Positions 35,473 through 43,965 of a stretch of 64,000 nt of DNA are shown here, piece after piece. Position numbers and translations under genes: made by a program. The notes beneath the pieces are model-generated. The model worked only from the letters and a program-made list of their open reading frames with translations. It was not told the origin of the DNA and made no database searches. The first letter of the stretch is position 1. Every line of letters starts with the position of its first letter. Location: the NCBI GenBank assembly GCA_903881085.1, contig CAIRSA010000577.1, positions 52,594 through 116,593 of the forward strand, in the 5' to 3' direction. The DNA is from an uncultured Acidobacteriia bacterium. GTDB taxonomy: Bacteria; Acidobacteriota; Terriglobia; Bryobacterales; Bryobacteraceae.

Positions 35473-35633
35473 CCGGTTAAAATCCTGCGTCCAACTACGC
35501 CGCCTCTCCGGGGACAGGTACACGTATCCCACGATTTGCACGATGAGTTGTAGTGGGCGATTTCCCGATCAAGCGCTCAGCTCCCTACAAATCTCCCCGG
35601 ATATGCTCATGAAGTGAGACATATACCGGCAAG

Positions 35634-36059
35634 TTATTTTGCGTTTAAGCCCGCCTTAATATTCAACGATGTGAACATCGACGAAGGAAGCTCTGCCGGT
35701 TCGCTGTAGCGAAAACAATCGCGCACCGAGCTAAACGCAAAAGCCAAACTCACAAATCCTGCAATCGTGTCGCCTCGCAGAAAAAAAGAGTCTGCGGCTA
35801 GGATCATCGCGACAGCCCAGATGATGGATATGCGCGATATCCTATCGCGTTTTCGACTGCCCGTCTTGAACAAAGGTCGTTGAGCGTGCTTGCGAAAAAG
35901 AAGACCCACGATTGTGAAAACAATGGCACCAGTGAAATCGTGAAAGCCTTTGATGTTTCCCTGCGAGATACTGATAATCCCCATGACTGCCGACATTGCA
36001 GCAATAACATACGCGAGGAGCGGTTGCCAATAATAGCCTCGAATCGAAGTTTCAAGCAT
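35634..36059 (-). CDS. small polytopic membrane protein, unknown
   Basis: A 141-residue protein with four hydrophobic segments (about 10-30, 42-60, 78-92 and 95-112). The first pair is separated from the second by a basic loop (KTGSRKRDRISR). No family is recognised. It starts one base after the GH28 stop codon on the same strand, so it is probably co-transcribed. The local base composition is more AT-rich than the surroundings, as is that of the GH28 gene, which may mean recent acquisition of both. Confidence 0.6.
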   Translation of the reverse strand: MLETSIRGYYWQPLLAYVIAAMSAVMGIISISQGNIKGFHDFTGAIVFTIVGLLFRKHAQRPLFKTGSRKRDRISRISIIWAVAMILAADSFFLRGDTIAGFVSLAFAFSSVRDCFRYSEPAELPSSMFTSLNIKAGLNAK

Positions 36060-36060
36060 G

Positions 36061-38460
36061 CTAAAGCTTATGCCTCAGTTGAAGTTTCTCTAAGATTATA
36101 CGCTTAGGCCGCTGAATCGAGTGGCTGGCGGCGGAACTGGCTGGCTGATCAACGATCTCAGCCGTCGCGACTTCCGAGCTAGAAGACACAAAAGTGGCGT
36201 CACCGGAGTATAAGCACGTAATGGAATGTATACCCAAGTCCAAGGTGTTTGTGGTGTAGGAGCCTGCGCCGGTTGCATCTAAAGTTACGGTAGCAAGCTT
36301 GTTTACGCCATCAAACAAGTCTACCGTTCCGCTCGGCACTAGTAGGCCTAATGTTGTTCCTGCAACCACTACGCTTAGAACTAGGTCGTCTCCAACCATA
36401 TGAACAGGAGCATCGGGAGCGACCGTGGTTGTCGATCGTGCCGGGACAACGAGAACGGACACTGCGGGGCCAGCGGCGGCAGCATAGACGGAGCTCCCTC
36501 CATAAGTAGCTGTTAAGACATAGCTTCCACCAGGAACGACATTCCAATTGAATTGCGCATTGCCGTTTGAATCAAGTGTCGTTGTTGCCAGTTGGTTATC
36601 ACCGGCAGCAAATGTTACCGTACCTGTTGGTATGCCTGCTGTGCCAGTCACCATTGCGGTAAGGGTCACTGAGCCACCTGCGACGATGTTCCCCGAGGAG
36701 ACAGTCAAACTTGTTTGGCTTGGAAAATGATCAATTACCTCCAGCGTGTAATTGCCAAACGAAATCGCAGGATAATTGGTATCACCTGAATATGTGGCAT
36801 TGAGCGTGTGCTTGCCAACGGCCAGATGAGACAGGGGAATGCTGAACAGGCGTCCACCGTTCAATTTGAAGGTACCAACAGCAGTTAGACCATCCAAAAT
36901 CGTAATTGTTCCTGTCGGGGCCGGAAGGTCAAGAGTTGCGCTGGGATTCCGCTTCAGATTCGTTTGGTAGGTTGCATATGGCAGGGCTTTTGCGGGAAAT
37001 AGTTGCGCCTTGACCGTGATGTCCTGGGAGAAAGAAAGAGTCTGCAGTGCGGGAATCAACTCGCCAATTACCTTCGGGAATGCAGCAGGCGGACAATCGT
37101 AGGGAGGGTTTTTCGAGCTGATTGCATTGTTGATGGAATTACCCGTACCTGTCAGCATTGAGGCAAGATTGACTGGATCAGGACCAAGCTCGAATTTGGT
37201 ATATTGCGTTGTTACATCCGTGCTTCTGACGCCATCGATCTGCACATTATTTAGGGTTATGGATGTTGGAACCGCGGCATCGTGGCCTTGTATTTTAACG
37301 ATTCCCTCTGTGGTTGCATGAATGTTCTTCAAAACAATGTTACGAAACTCAGGCAATGAACTGCCAGTCGCGGTCCGGTTATAGAACGGATCCACTACAA
37401 TTGCGCTTCTCACATTCTGCATGCAGACATTCTGGTACGTTATATTGTTCACCAAGCCGCCGGTGCTGACATCGCTCTTGATCCGGATTCCTATCTGGTT
37501 GGCATTTGCGGTATCTCCTGAAAAAGAGATTCGATCAAACAGTACATTATTGATTCCCTTTTGCGCGTAGTTACCGATTGACGCGCCGTGCCCATCTCCA
37601 AAGTGGGAATCCACCACCGTTATGTTCGATGCACCGGGACTGCTTCCCCCGACGGCGATGTTATCATCGCCTTCGCTGAGAAAGGAATTCGTAACAGTCA
37701 CATTGGTGGTGTAGATGAGATCAACGGCATCGGTGTTCCTCGCATCGTAAGGCGCGATGACCTTGAGCCCCCAAACCGTTAAGCCTGACCCACCCAGCGA
37801 CTCCAAATGAAAGAATGGCGAGTTTTTCAGGGTGATCTTATACACTGTAAAATTCGTATCCACCCAAAGCTGAACGAGCTTGGGGCAATTCTGATTGAGC
37901 GATAACGTTTGCGCTTTTGCCGCCAGGTCCCACCAGCTCATGTCAGCGGGTTTTCCGTTGATGAGCATTGGCAAATGTCCGCGTCCATCGATGACGCCAA
38001 ATCCCATCAGACCGGCCTTGTCGGCATGGTAAGCCTGAATCAGCGGCAGGCATCCTGTATTTGTTGCTGCCAAGGTCCCACAGGCAAGTCGTGAATCCGC
38101 ATCATAGTCCCTTGGATTGCGGGAGCCAAATACGATGACGTCTTCATCGACGAGAAGCACGACTGATTTTTTGATCACAATTGGACTTAAGAGGAAAGCA
38201 TTGTTTTGTTGATCGGATCTTAGTTCAACAGCCTGGCCATTCGGACACGCGTCCAATGCCGCTTGCACGCGACCAGTGTCCAGGAGTGATTCGCTTTCTA
38301 TCGGCAAGCCAGTGGGGCCCGAACTCAATTGGGCCTTCAAAACGGTGCAAACTGGCGGTATTACAGGCTCAGATACTGTTCGTGTATCCTGGGAATACAT
38401 AACTGCATGAGCAGGACCTAGGTAGAGAATAAAAGCGAGAATTTCTGGCCGTAGTTTCAT
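36061..38460 (-). CDS. secreted GH28 polygalacturonase-like enzyme with C-terminal Ig-like repeats
   Basis: I take the ATG at 38460 (799 residues), where a signal peptide begins. A TTG eight codons upstream is an alternative. The N-terminal beta-helix carries all GH28 active-site motifs: NTD (242-244), DD (265-266), GHG (290-292) and RIK (326-328). From about residue 490, three bacterial Ig-like (Big_3-type) repeats follow, each with a G-x-V-x-F/L-x-DG...L-x-x-G...Y-x-G-D core. The enzyme should hydrolyse pectic or related polymers outside the cell, with the Ig domains as spacers or carbohydrate contacts. Codon usage looks more AT-rich than that of its neighbours. Confidence 0.9.
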   Translation of the reverse strand: MKLRPEILAFILYLGPAHAVMYSQDTRTVSEPVIPPVCTVLKAQLSSGPTGLPIESESLLDTGRVQAALDACPNGQAVELRSDQQNNAFLLSPIVIKKSVVLLVDEDVIVFGSRNPRDYDADSRLACGTLAATNTGCLPLIQAYHADKAGLMGFGVIDGRGHLPMLINGKPADMSWWDLAAKAQTLSLNQNCPKLVQLWVDTNFTVYKITLKNSPFFHLESLGGSGLTVWGLKVIAPYDARNTDAVDLIYTTNVTVTNSFLSEGDDNIAVGGSSPGASNITVVDSHFGDGHGASIGNYAQKGINNVLFDRISFSGDTANANQIGIRIKSDVSTGGLVNNITYQNVCMQNVRSAIVVDPFYNRTATGSSLPEFRNIVLKNIHATTEGIVKIQGHDAAVPTSITLNNVQIDGVRSTDVTTQYTKFELGPDPVNLASMLTGTGNSINNAISSKNPPYDCPPAAFPKVIGELIPALQTLSFSQDITVKAQLFPAKALPYATYQTNLKRNPSATLDLPAPTGTITILDGLTAVGTFKLNGGRLFSIPLSHLAVGKHTLNATYSGDTNYPAISFGNYTLEVIDHFPSQTSLTVSSGNIVAGGSVTLTAMVTGTAGIPTGTVTFAAGDNQLATTTLDSNGNAQFNWNVVPGGSYVLTATYGGSSVYAAAAGPAVSVLVVPARSTTTVAPDAPVHMVGDDLVLSVVVAGTTLGLLVPSGTVDLFDGVNKLATVTLDATGAGSYTTNTLDLGIHSITCLYSGDATFVSSSSEVATAEIVDQPASSAASHSIQRPKRIILEKLQLRHKL

Positions 38461-38684
38461 TTTCGCACCGATGCTATTTAACAATATACCCCATGGCCCT
38501 GACGATATTTCGCCCGTCAGTGGATCGAGTATTTGTTGGTAACTATCTTAGCCTTCAGGTTGAGTCTACGAGCAGAGCGTAACGACATTGGCAAATGGCC
38601 TGCTCGACAGTGTGCCGCGGCCATCCCGCCAAATCCACCCGTCGCCCTCTCGCCCGAGTTGAGTGGATATTCCCGGCCTGAGAG

Positions 38685-38690
38685 TATAAT
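38685..38690 (+). promoter_or_regulatory. possible -10 element of the brnT/brnA operon
   Basis: A perfect TATAAT stands six bases before the TTG start of brnT. If used, the transcript would start within a few bases of the start codon and be leaderless or nearly so. No good -35 box is seen at standard spacing (TTGAGT at 38659 is 20 bases away), so the call is tentative. Confidence 0.35.
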
Positions 38691-38695
38691 AAAGC

Positions 38696-38980
38696 TTGGC
38701 ACTGGAGTTCGAGTGGGATCCGCGAAAAGCTGCGGCAAATCTCGCTAAACACAAAGTGGCGTTCGAGGAAGCGGTGACTGTCTTCGGCGATCCATTGGGA
38801 AAAATCAAGGCTGATCTGCGCCACTCAGATGTGGAGGAACGATTTGTTCTCTTAGGACATTCAGATGACCACAGACTGCTCGCGGTAATGTATGTAGATC
38901 GGAACGACGTCATTCGCATCATCAGCGCACGAAAGGCCACAAGCTATGAGAGGGCAGACTATGAAGAAGTCATCAACTAA
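38696..38980 (+). CDS. brnT: BrnT-family ribonuclease toxin
   Basis: A 94-residue protein with the BrnT signature: FEWDPRKAAANLAKHKVAFE, then DPLG, RFVLLGHSDDHRLLAVMYVD, IRIISARKAT, and a C-terminal YERADYEE. BrnT is a RelE-fold mRNA interferase neutralised by BrnA. The start is a TTG, since no ATG or GTG fits. The last 20 bases overlap brnA, as is usual for the pair. It sits outside the 54-64 kb accessory zone. Confidence 0.9.
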   Translation: MALEFEWDPRKAAANLAKHKVAFEEAVTVFGDPLGKIKADLRHSDVEERFVLLGHSDDHRLLAVMYVDRNDVIRIISARKATSYERADYEEVIN

Positions 38981-39218
38981 AGAAACCGTTCCCGGCCAGA
39001 TCGACCCCGACGAGATTCTTCCGGAGTATGATTTTAAGAGCAGTGCTCCCAACAAGTACGCGTCCAGGTACACGGCCGGAAGCGTTGTGGTAGTGCTGGA
39101 TCCGGATGTAGCGGCGGCATTCCCAAGTTCCGCCGCGGCGAATGAAGCGCTACGGTCCTTGGCCAGAATTATTCAAAAGCATCGCGCCCCCCGCCCTGCA
39201 TCTGGCCATCGGCTGTAA
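38961..39218 (+). CDS. brnA: BrnA-family antitoxin
   Basis: I take the ATG at 38961 (85 residues). An ATG 15 bases upstream is possible. Residues from LPEYDFKSSAPNKYASRYTA through VVLDPDVAAAFPSSAAANEA match BrnA, whose C-terminal ribbon-helix-helix binds the operon promoter. Homologues usually end with the ANEALR-LA helix, and here the end is extended by a Pro/His-rich tail (HRAPRPASGHRL) of unclear origin. It represses its own operon and binds BrnT. Confidence 0.87.
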   Translation: MKKSSTKETVPGQIDPDEILPEYDFKSSAPNKYASRYTAGSVVVVLDPDVAAAFPSSAAANEALRSLARIIQKHRAPRPASGHRL

Positions 39219-39244
39219 TTCGGCCACCCCAGAGTTTGTGTTCA

Positions 39245-39345
39245 TCTGTGTCCATCTTTGTTCATCCGTGGTTAATTTCTTTGAGAATACCAACCCGAAA
39301 CGAGCGCCAAGAAATCAACCACGGATAAACCCAGATGGACACAGA
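39245..39345. repeat. long imperfect inverted repeat enclosing the GxxExxY start
   Basis: The left arm (39245-39280, beginning TCTGTGTCCATC) pairs with the right arm (39310-39345) over 36 positions with about five mismatches, across a spacer of 29 bases. The ATG of the GxxExxY gene (39335) lies inside the right arm. The motif family CATCCGTGG / CCACGGAT is shared with 13853-13940. Confidence 0.85.
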
Positions 39346-39619
39346 ACTTACAGAAAAAGTGATTGGGGAAATCATTGAGGGCTCAAACACCCTTGGTCCA
39401 GGGTTCCTGGAAAAAGTCTACGAGCGAGCCTTGATGATTGTACTGCAGAGTCGAGGCCTTCGCGCGGTCAGCCAACCTCCAGTTTCGGTCAACTACAACG
39501 GCCAGAACTCCGGCGAGTAATTTGCCGATCTTCCGGTGGAAGGCTCACTCGTTCTCGAACTGAAATGCTTCGCCGGCCTGCAAATTTCCATTCGCCCAAA
39601 GCAGAATGGAAGCGGGTAA
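39335..39619 (+). pseudogene. GxxExxY-family protein, broken by in-frame stop and 3' loss
   Basis: The N-terminus MDTELTEKVIGEIIEGSNTL, then GPGFLEKVYERAL is typical of the GxxExxY (PD-(D/E)xK-like) family. After NSGE at 39517 comes TAA, and the same frame continues with FADLPVEGSLVLELKCFAGL. Homologues have GEYFADL there, so the stop replaces a Tyr codon. The frame ends at 39619 without the HxAQ-LNYLKAT and C-terminal blocks, so the gene is also truncated. It has two independent lesions and is not functional. Confidence 0.85.
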
Positions 39620-39634
39620 TCAACTGATCCAACC

Positions 39635-40522
39635 CTACCCCTTCTTAATATCCCGATGCGAACCCTTCACCGCGTACCCCGCGCGCATCAGCCGCTTCCG
39701 CACATCCTCCGCAATCATCACCGACCGGTGATGCCCGCCCGTGCACCCGAAGGCAATCGTCAGATAACTCTTGCCCTCCTGGATATAATGCGGCAGCAGA
39801 TAAACCAGCAGGTCTGAAATACGGTCCAGAAACTCCTTGGTCTGCGGGAACGAGCGTATGTAGCGCGCCACCGCAGGATGCTTCCCCGTATGCGGCTTAT
39901 ACTCCGGAATGTAGTTGGGATTGGGCAGAAACCGCACGTCGAAAACCAAATCGCTGTCATTCGGCACGCCATGGCGAAATCCAAAACTCATCACAGAGAT
40001 CAGCAGCTTTCCATGGCCGCTGCCGCTAAATTTTTCCCCAATCACCTCACGCAACTCGTGCACGTTGTACTTCGAGGTGTTGAGAATCAAATCAGCGATC
40101 TCGCGGATTGGCTCCAGCCGTTTGCGTTCACCCTTCACGCTGCGCGCGACGGAGTTTTCCGCTCCCATAGGATGTGGCCGCCGCGTTTCGCTATAGCGCC
40201 GGATAAGCGTGGCGTCATCTGCTTCCAGAAAGACCAGCCGCGTCCGAACCTTGGTTTTGATTTCCTGGAACATCTTGGGAAAGCGGCTCAGCGACTGCCC
40301 TTCGCGAATGTCAATCACCAGCGCCGCGCCGCTGACGTGCGGCGAATCGCCAATGAGTTCAGCGAATTTTGGAATCAGCTCTATGGGAAGATTATCAACA
40401 GAGTAGTAGCCCAGATCCTCAAGGGCTCGCAAAACGGTAGCCTTGCCCGATCCGCTCATTCCAGTGATTATGACGAGCTCGGATTGCGCAGGTTTAGCGG
40501 TAGTGGAAGTTTTCTTTGCCAT
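39635..40522 (-). CDS. rapZ: RapZ/YvcJ-family nucleotide-binding protein
   Basis: I take the ATG at 40522 (295 residues), because homologues begin shortly before the P-loop. The P-loop is GMSGSGKA (21-28). YYSVDNLP, FLEADDATLIRRYSETRRPHP, SFGFRHGVP, DVRFLPNPNYIP and the C-terminal YLTIAFGCTGGHHRSV are all present. In enterobacteria RapZ guides RNase E to the GlmZ sRNA and so controls amino-sugar synthesis. Outside them the RNA role is less certain. It lies downstream of hpf and rpoN, as in many bacteria, but without the usual PTS genes between. Confidence 0.95.
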   Translation of the reverse strand: MAKKTSTTAKPAQSELVIITGMSGSGKATVLRALEDLGYYSVDNLPIELIPKFAELIGDSPHVSGAALVIDIREGQSLSRFPKMFQEIKTKVRTRLVFLEADDATLIRRYSETRRPHPMGAENSVARSVKGERKRLEPIREIADLILNTSKYNVHELREVIGEKFSGSGHGKLLISVMSFGFRHGVPNDSDLVFDVRFLPNPNYIPEYKPHTGKHPAVARYIRSFPQTKEFLDRISDLLVYLLPHYIQEGKSYLTIAFGCTGGHHRSVMIAEDVRKRLMRAGYAVKGSHRDIKKG

Positions 40523-40618
40523 GTGGCCTGACCTTTCACCGTCAGGCCACATTGTAACAGACCCCACACTAATTTCCGAAAAAGCAACCGGTGGGGCCGG
40601 ACCCTAGGTTCAACTTAT

Positions 40619-41221
40619 TTACGACTCAATCAAATCGAAATGCCCGTCAGGCCGCCGCACCAGCACCGAGGTCCTGTCCGTCGTAGCATCCTGATAGACC
40701 ACGTAATCCTGGCCGTCGGCAGCATTCATCATGGCCTCTTCCAGCGTCATCGGCTTACGGTCTTCGCGATGGTTGAGCTTGTAAACCTTTGGCTTGGGCT
40801 TGGCGGCGGCAGCGGCCTTTTTAGCAGCCTTTGCCGTCGGCTTGGGGGATTCGGCGGCAGCCTTCGCCGCAGCCTTCTTCGCAACCTTAGCCAGAGGCGC
40901 TGGAGCGCTCTTTCCAATGGGTGTCCGTTTAGAATCCCGGTATTTGGATTTCTCCTTCAACAGCTGCCGTTCCAGCTTGTCAGCAGCGCTATAGATCGCG
41001 GTAAAGAGATCGGCATGCTTCACGATTCCGACCAGCGGGTGGCCGTAAAAGTTGACTTTGATCTCCGCCTGCTGCAGATGGCGTTGTTCGGTGATCACAA
41101 CGTGAGCCGATTTTTCGCCTTTGCCATCCAGCATCTTTCCCAGCTTGATAAATCTCGCATCCAACTTCTTTTTCAAGGGAGCAGTCAGGGCTCCGATACC
41201 ACCGGTGTAATTAACTTTCAT
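40619..41221 (-). CDS. hpf: ribosome hibernation-promoting factor, long form
   Basis: A 200-residue protein. An N-terminal S30AE/YfiA domain (about 1-100) is joined by an Ala/Lys-rich linker (AKKAAAKAAAESPKPTAKAA type) to the C-terminal dimerisation domain (about 145-200, KPMTLEEAMM, then DFVVY-type VYQDATTDRTSVLVRRPDG). The two-domain form makes 100S ribosome dimers in resting cells. The linker is low-complexity and typical of this phylum. It lies 38 bases after rpoN. Confidence 0.93.
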   Translation of the reverse strand: MKVNYTGGIGALTAPLKKKLDARFIKLGKMLDGKGEKSAHVVITEQRHLQQAEIKVNFYGHPLVGIVKHADLFTAIYSAADKLERQLLKEKSKYRDSKRTPIGKSAPAPLAKVAKKAAAKAAAESPKPTAKAAKKAAAAAKPKPKVYKLNHREDRKPMTLEEAMMNAADGQDYVVYQDATTDRTSVLVRRPDGHFDLIES

Positions 41222-41259
41222 GGTTTCTCCATTCGGCGCACCGTAGCGAAACGGCGCGT

Positions 41260-42789
41260 CTAATCGCGTTGGCGTCTTTGGTGAGTTGATGGTATTTTCA
41301 GGTCTTCGCGGTATTTTGCCACCGTGCGGCGGGTCACCTCGATACCTTCGTCCTGAAGGCGCGCGGTGATCTGTTCATCCGTCAGAGGGTGGAGCTTATC
41401 CTCCTCATCGATCATCTTCTTAACCATCCGCTTCAACAACAGCAGCGGAGTCGATCCTCCCGAAGGCCCTTGTACAGCCTCGGAGAAGAAGTAGCGGAGC
41501 TCAAACACGCCCTGCGGAGTATGGGCGTACTTGGCGGCGACAGCGCGGCTCACCGTTGATGGATGCACACCAATCTCTTCGGCAACTTCCTTGATCATCA
41601 TCGGCAGTAAATGATCAATTCCGTGGTCGAGAAATTCCGTCTGACGGCGGACAATGGTGTGGCAAACCTTCAGGATGGTCTGCTTGCGCTGTTCGATGTT
41701 TTTAATGAGCAGAGAAGCGCTGGCAAAGCGCTCTTTCACATAGTTGCGGATCTCTTTATCCGGCTCTTTCGTCCGGTCCAGCATATTGAGATACTGCCGG
41801 TTGAGCCGCAGCTGCGGCAGATCGTCGTCGTTCAGTTCGATGAACCACGAATCGCCTTCCTTGAAAATGTAAACGTCCGGCTCAATTGCGCGCGCCGGTG
41901 GGCCCGAATACCGCAAACCAGGGCGCGGGTCCAGATGCTTGATTACCTCAACGGCGATCTGGATATGCTCGATGGGCCGGTTCAGCGACTTGCCCAATTC
42001 TTTCCACTGCCGGCTTTCCAGCAGCCGCATGTGGTCGGCGATAATTTGCCAAGCCACGCCGCCGCGGCCGTTGCGGCTGGCGATCTGCAAAAGCAGGCAC
42101 TCGCGCACGTCGCGCGCGCCCACACCCGCCGGATCCAGCGCCTGAACGGCTTCGAGCGCAGCCTCCACGTCAGCCATCGGATGAATGCCAGACGCCGCTA
42201 CCTCTTCCAGTCCGATCGGCAGATAGCCGTTCTCGTCAAGGTTACCGATGATCGTATCGGCCGCGTCGCGCACCCCATCGGGTAACACCACTAGACTCAG
42301 CTGCGACTGCAAATGGTCGGGCAGCGTGACCGGCGAAGAGACAAACGTCTCCCACGAAGGTTTATCCACCGACTCGCTGGCCGGGCTCTTATACCCCGGG
42401 TCCAGATAGTCCTGGAACGAAGTGTCGAAGTCGATCTCATCGAACGGATCGGTGGCAGGCTTCACCTCCACCGGCAGATCGGCGTCCACCGGCATTGAAT
42501 CTTCGGCTTCCACGGTTTCAGCCGGGCCGGCCAGAGCTTCGAGAAGCGCCTTGTCCGAAGGGTCAGACACGCGCTCGGCTTCGAGCACCGCCTGAACCTC
42601 TTCGGGCGTCAGTTCATCCATGCCGTCCTGTGATTCGTCCAACACAGGGTTCTGCGAGATCTCCTGATTGATCATCTCCCGCAGCTCCAGCCGGTTCAGC
42701 TGTAGCACGGTCACCATCTGGACGAGCCCAGGGGTGAGGATCTGCTTCTGCGCGACTCGTAACGACAATCTTTGTGAGAGCATACTCAT
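41260..42789 (-). CDS. rpoN: RNA polymerase sigma-54 factor
   Basis: A 509-residue protein. Region I is Gln/Leu-rich (MSMLSQRLSLRVAQKQILTP). An acidic region II spans about 60-130, followed by the core-binding region. The HTH is VAEEIGVHPSTVSRAVAAKY, and the C-terminal RpoN box reads VTRRTVAKYREDLKIPST. It directs transcription from -24/-12 promoters with enhancer-binding proteins, none of which are encoded in this window. Confidence 0.97.
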   Translation of the reverse strand: MSMLSQRLSLRVAQKQILTPGLVQMVTVLQLNRLELREMINQEISQNPVLDESQDGMDELTPEEVQAVLEAERVSDPSDKALLEALAGPAETVEAEDSMPVDADLPVEVKPATDPFDEIDFDTSFQDYLDPGYKSPASESVDKPSWETFVSSPVTLPDHLQSQLSLVVLPDGVRDAADTIIGNLDENGYLPIGLEEVAASGIHPMADVEAALEAVQALDPAGVGARDVRECLLLQIASRNGRGGVAWQIIADHMRLLESRQWKELGKSLNRPIEHIQIAVEVIKHLDPRPGLRYSGPPARAIEPDVYIFKEGDSWFIELNDDDLPQLRLNRQYLNMLDRTKEPDKEIRNYVKERFASASLLIKNIEQRKQTILKVCHTIVRRQTEFLDHGIDHLLPMMIKEVAEEIGVHPSTVSRAVAAKYAHTPQGVFELRYFFSEAVQGPSGGSTPLLLLKRMVKKMIDEEDKLHPLTDEQITARLQDEGIEVTRRTVAKYREDLKIPSTHQRRQRD

Positions 42790-42828
42790 CGCAATTCGAT
42801 TTTACTCCAATCGATCATCTGTATCATG

Positions 42829-43956
42829 TCATTGACGGAGAATATGTGCCAATGCCTCAACGAAGAAATATTCACCCCACATCACGGATTCATTCACACC
42901 CAGGTTCTTGTGGATATGATAAACGCCGCCCTTCAGGATGCCTTCCCAGTTCTTGTCCTTGGTGGCCAAGTGCTCCTGGCACAAAGTGCGCATGATGCGG
43001 ACGCCTGTCGTCCAGTAGAAGTGCGCCTTCACCGGATCCTGCAGCAGGCGCGAAAGCCGCAACAGACCAGAGGCTGCAATGGCCCCGGCTGACGTATCGA
43101 GCAGCTTGCGGCTTTCCGCGGGAGCATTGTAGTCCCATGGCGGAACGCCGTTTGCAGGCGAGTAGGTGATGTAGTAGTCAGCGCATGCTTCCGCCGTCTC
43201 CAGAAAACGCGGATCGCGGCTATATTCATAGCAGGTTCCGAAACCATACAGCGACCAGGCCAGCCCGCGCGACCAGCAGGAATCGCCGCGGAAACCCTGA
43301 TGCGTAGTCTGTTTGAGAAACTCGCCTGATTCCAGATCGAACAAGCCTTCATGCGCGGTAGAACCATCGCCACGCACCAGCACGCGGCGAGTGGTAAGCG
43401 AGTGGCGGATGGCAATCTCACGCAACATCTTGTCCCCAGTCTCTCGCGCAGCGTAGAGGATAATGCCGACGTTCATCATGATGTCGATGAACAGAGAATT
43501 ATCCGCGACGAAGGAACGCAGATACTGCCCCTTTTCGCGGAAGCGCATGGCGAGCGTGCGCCCGGCTTGCACCAGCACGTCATTCAGGGCTGGATCGCGC
43601 TCCACCTGATACCAGCGATAGTAGGTGGAAAGAAACAGGAAACCCAGGTCATGCACGTCGCGGTCATGCTGCCGCGGCTCCAGTGGCTTGGTATAGCGAA
43701 TGGCGTTCTTCAGCCAGAACTCGACATTCTCACCGCCGTTGGCGGCAAGATTCTTGTGGAAGATCCACATCATCCCAGGAAAGAAGCCATCGCACCAGTG
43801 CGTCCACGCCGGCCCTTCATGCTTCCACTTCCCAGCCGTCGTGTACATGGGATAAAAATCGGGGTGCTTCTCAACGGTGCGCTTTACCTGCTTCTGTGCA
43901 AACCGGAATGAATCTTCAAAAAGAGTTTTGTCTGTTTCGAGCTCGAATTGTATCAC
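42829..43956 (-). CDS. GH88 unsaturated glucuronyl hydrolase
   Basis: A 375-residue alpha6/alpha6-barrel enzyme. The two catalytic aspartates known from the Bacillus enzyme correspond to D103 (HDLGF) and D158 (FIDIMMN). HQGFRGDSCWSRGLAWSLYG and LLDTSAGAIAASGLLRL are conserved blocks. The family hydrates and releases the 4,5-unsaturated uronic acid left by polysaccharide lyases. No signal peptide is seen, so it acts in the cytoplasm. A lyase partner is not in the window. The gene lies 9 bases after the preceding minus-strand gene, so the two may be co-transcribed. Confidence 0.92.
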   Translation of the reverse strand: MIQFELETDKTLFEDSFRFAQKQVKRTVEKHPDFYPMYTTAGKWKHEGPAWTHWCDGFFPGMMWIFHKNLAANGGENVEFWLKNAIRYTKPLEPRQHDRDVHDLGFLFLSTYYRWYQVERDPALNDVLVQAGRTLAMRFREKGQYLRSFVADNSLFIDIMMNVGIILYAARETGDKMLREIAIRHSLTTRRVLVRGDGSTAHEGLFDLESGEFLKQTTHQGFRGDSCWSRGLAWSLYGFGTCYEYSRDPRFLETAEACADYYITYSPANGVPPWDYNAPAESRKLLDTSAGAIAASGLLRLSRLLQDPVKAHFYWTTGVRIMRTLCQEHLATKDKNWEGILKGGVYHIHKNLGVNESVMWGEYFFVEALAHILRQ

Positions 43957-43965
43957 TGGTAACTC

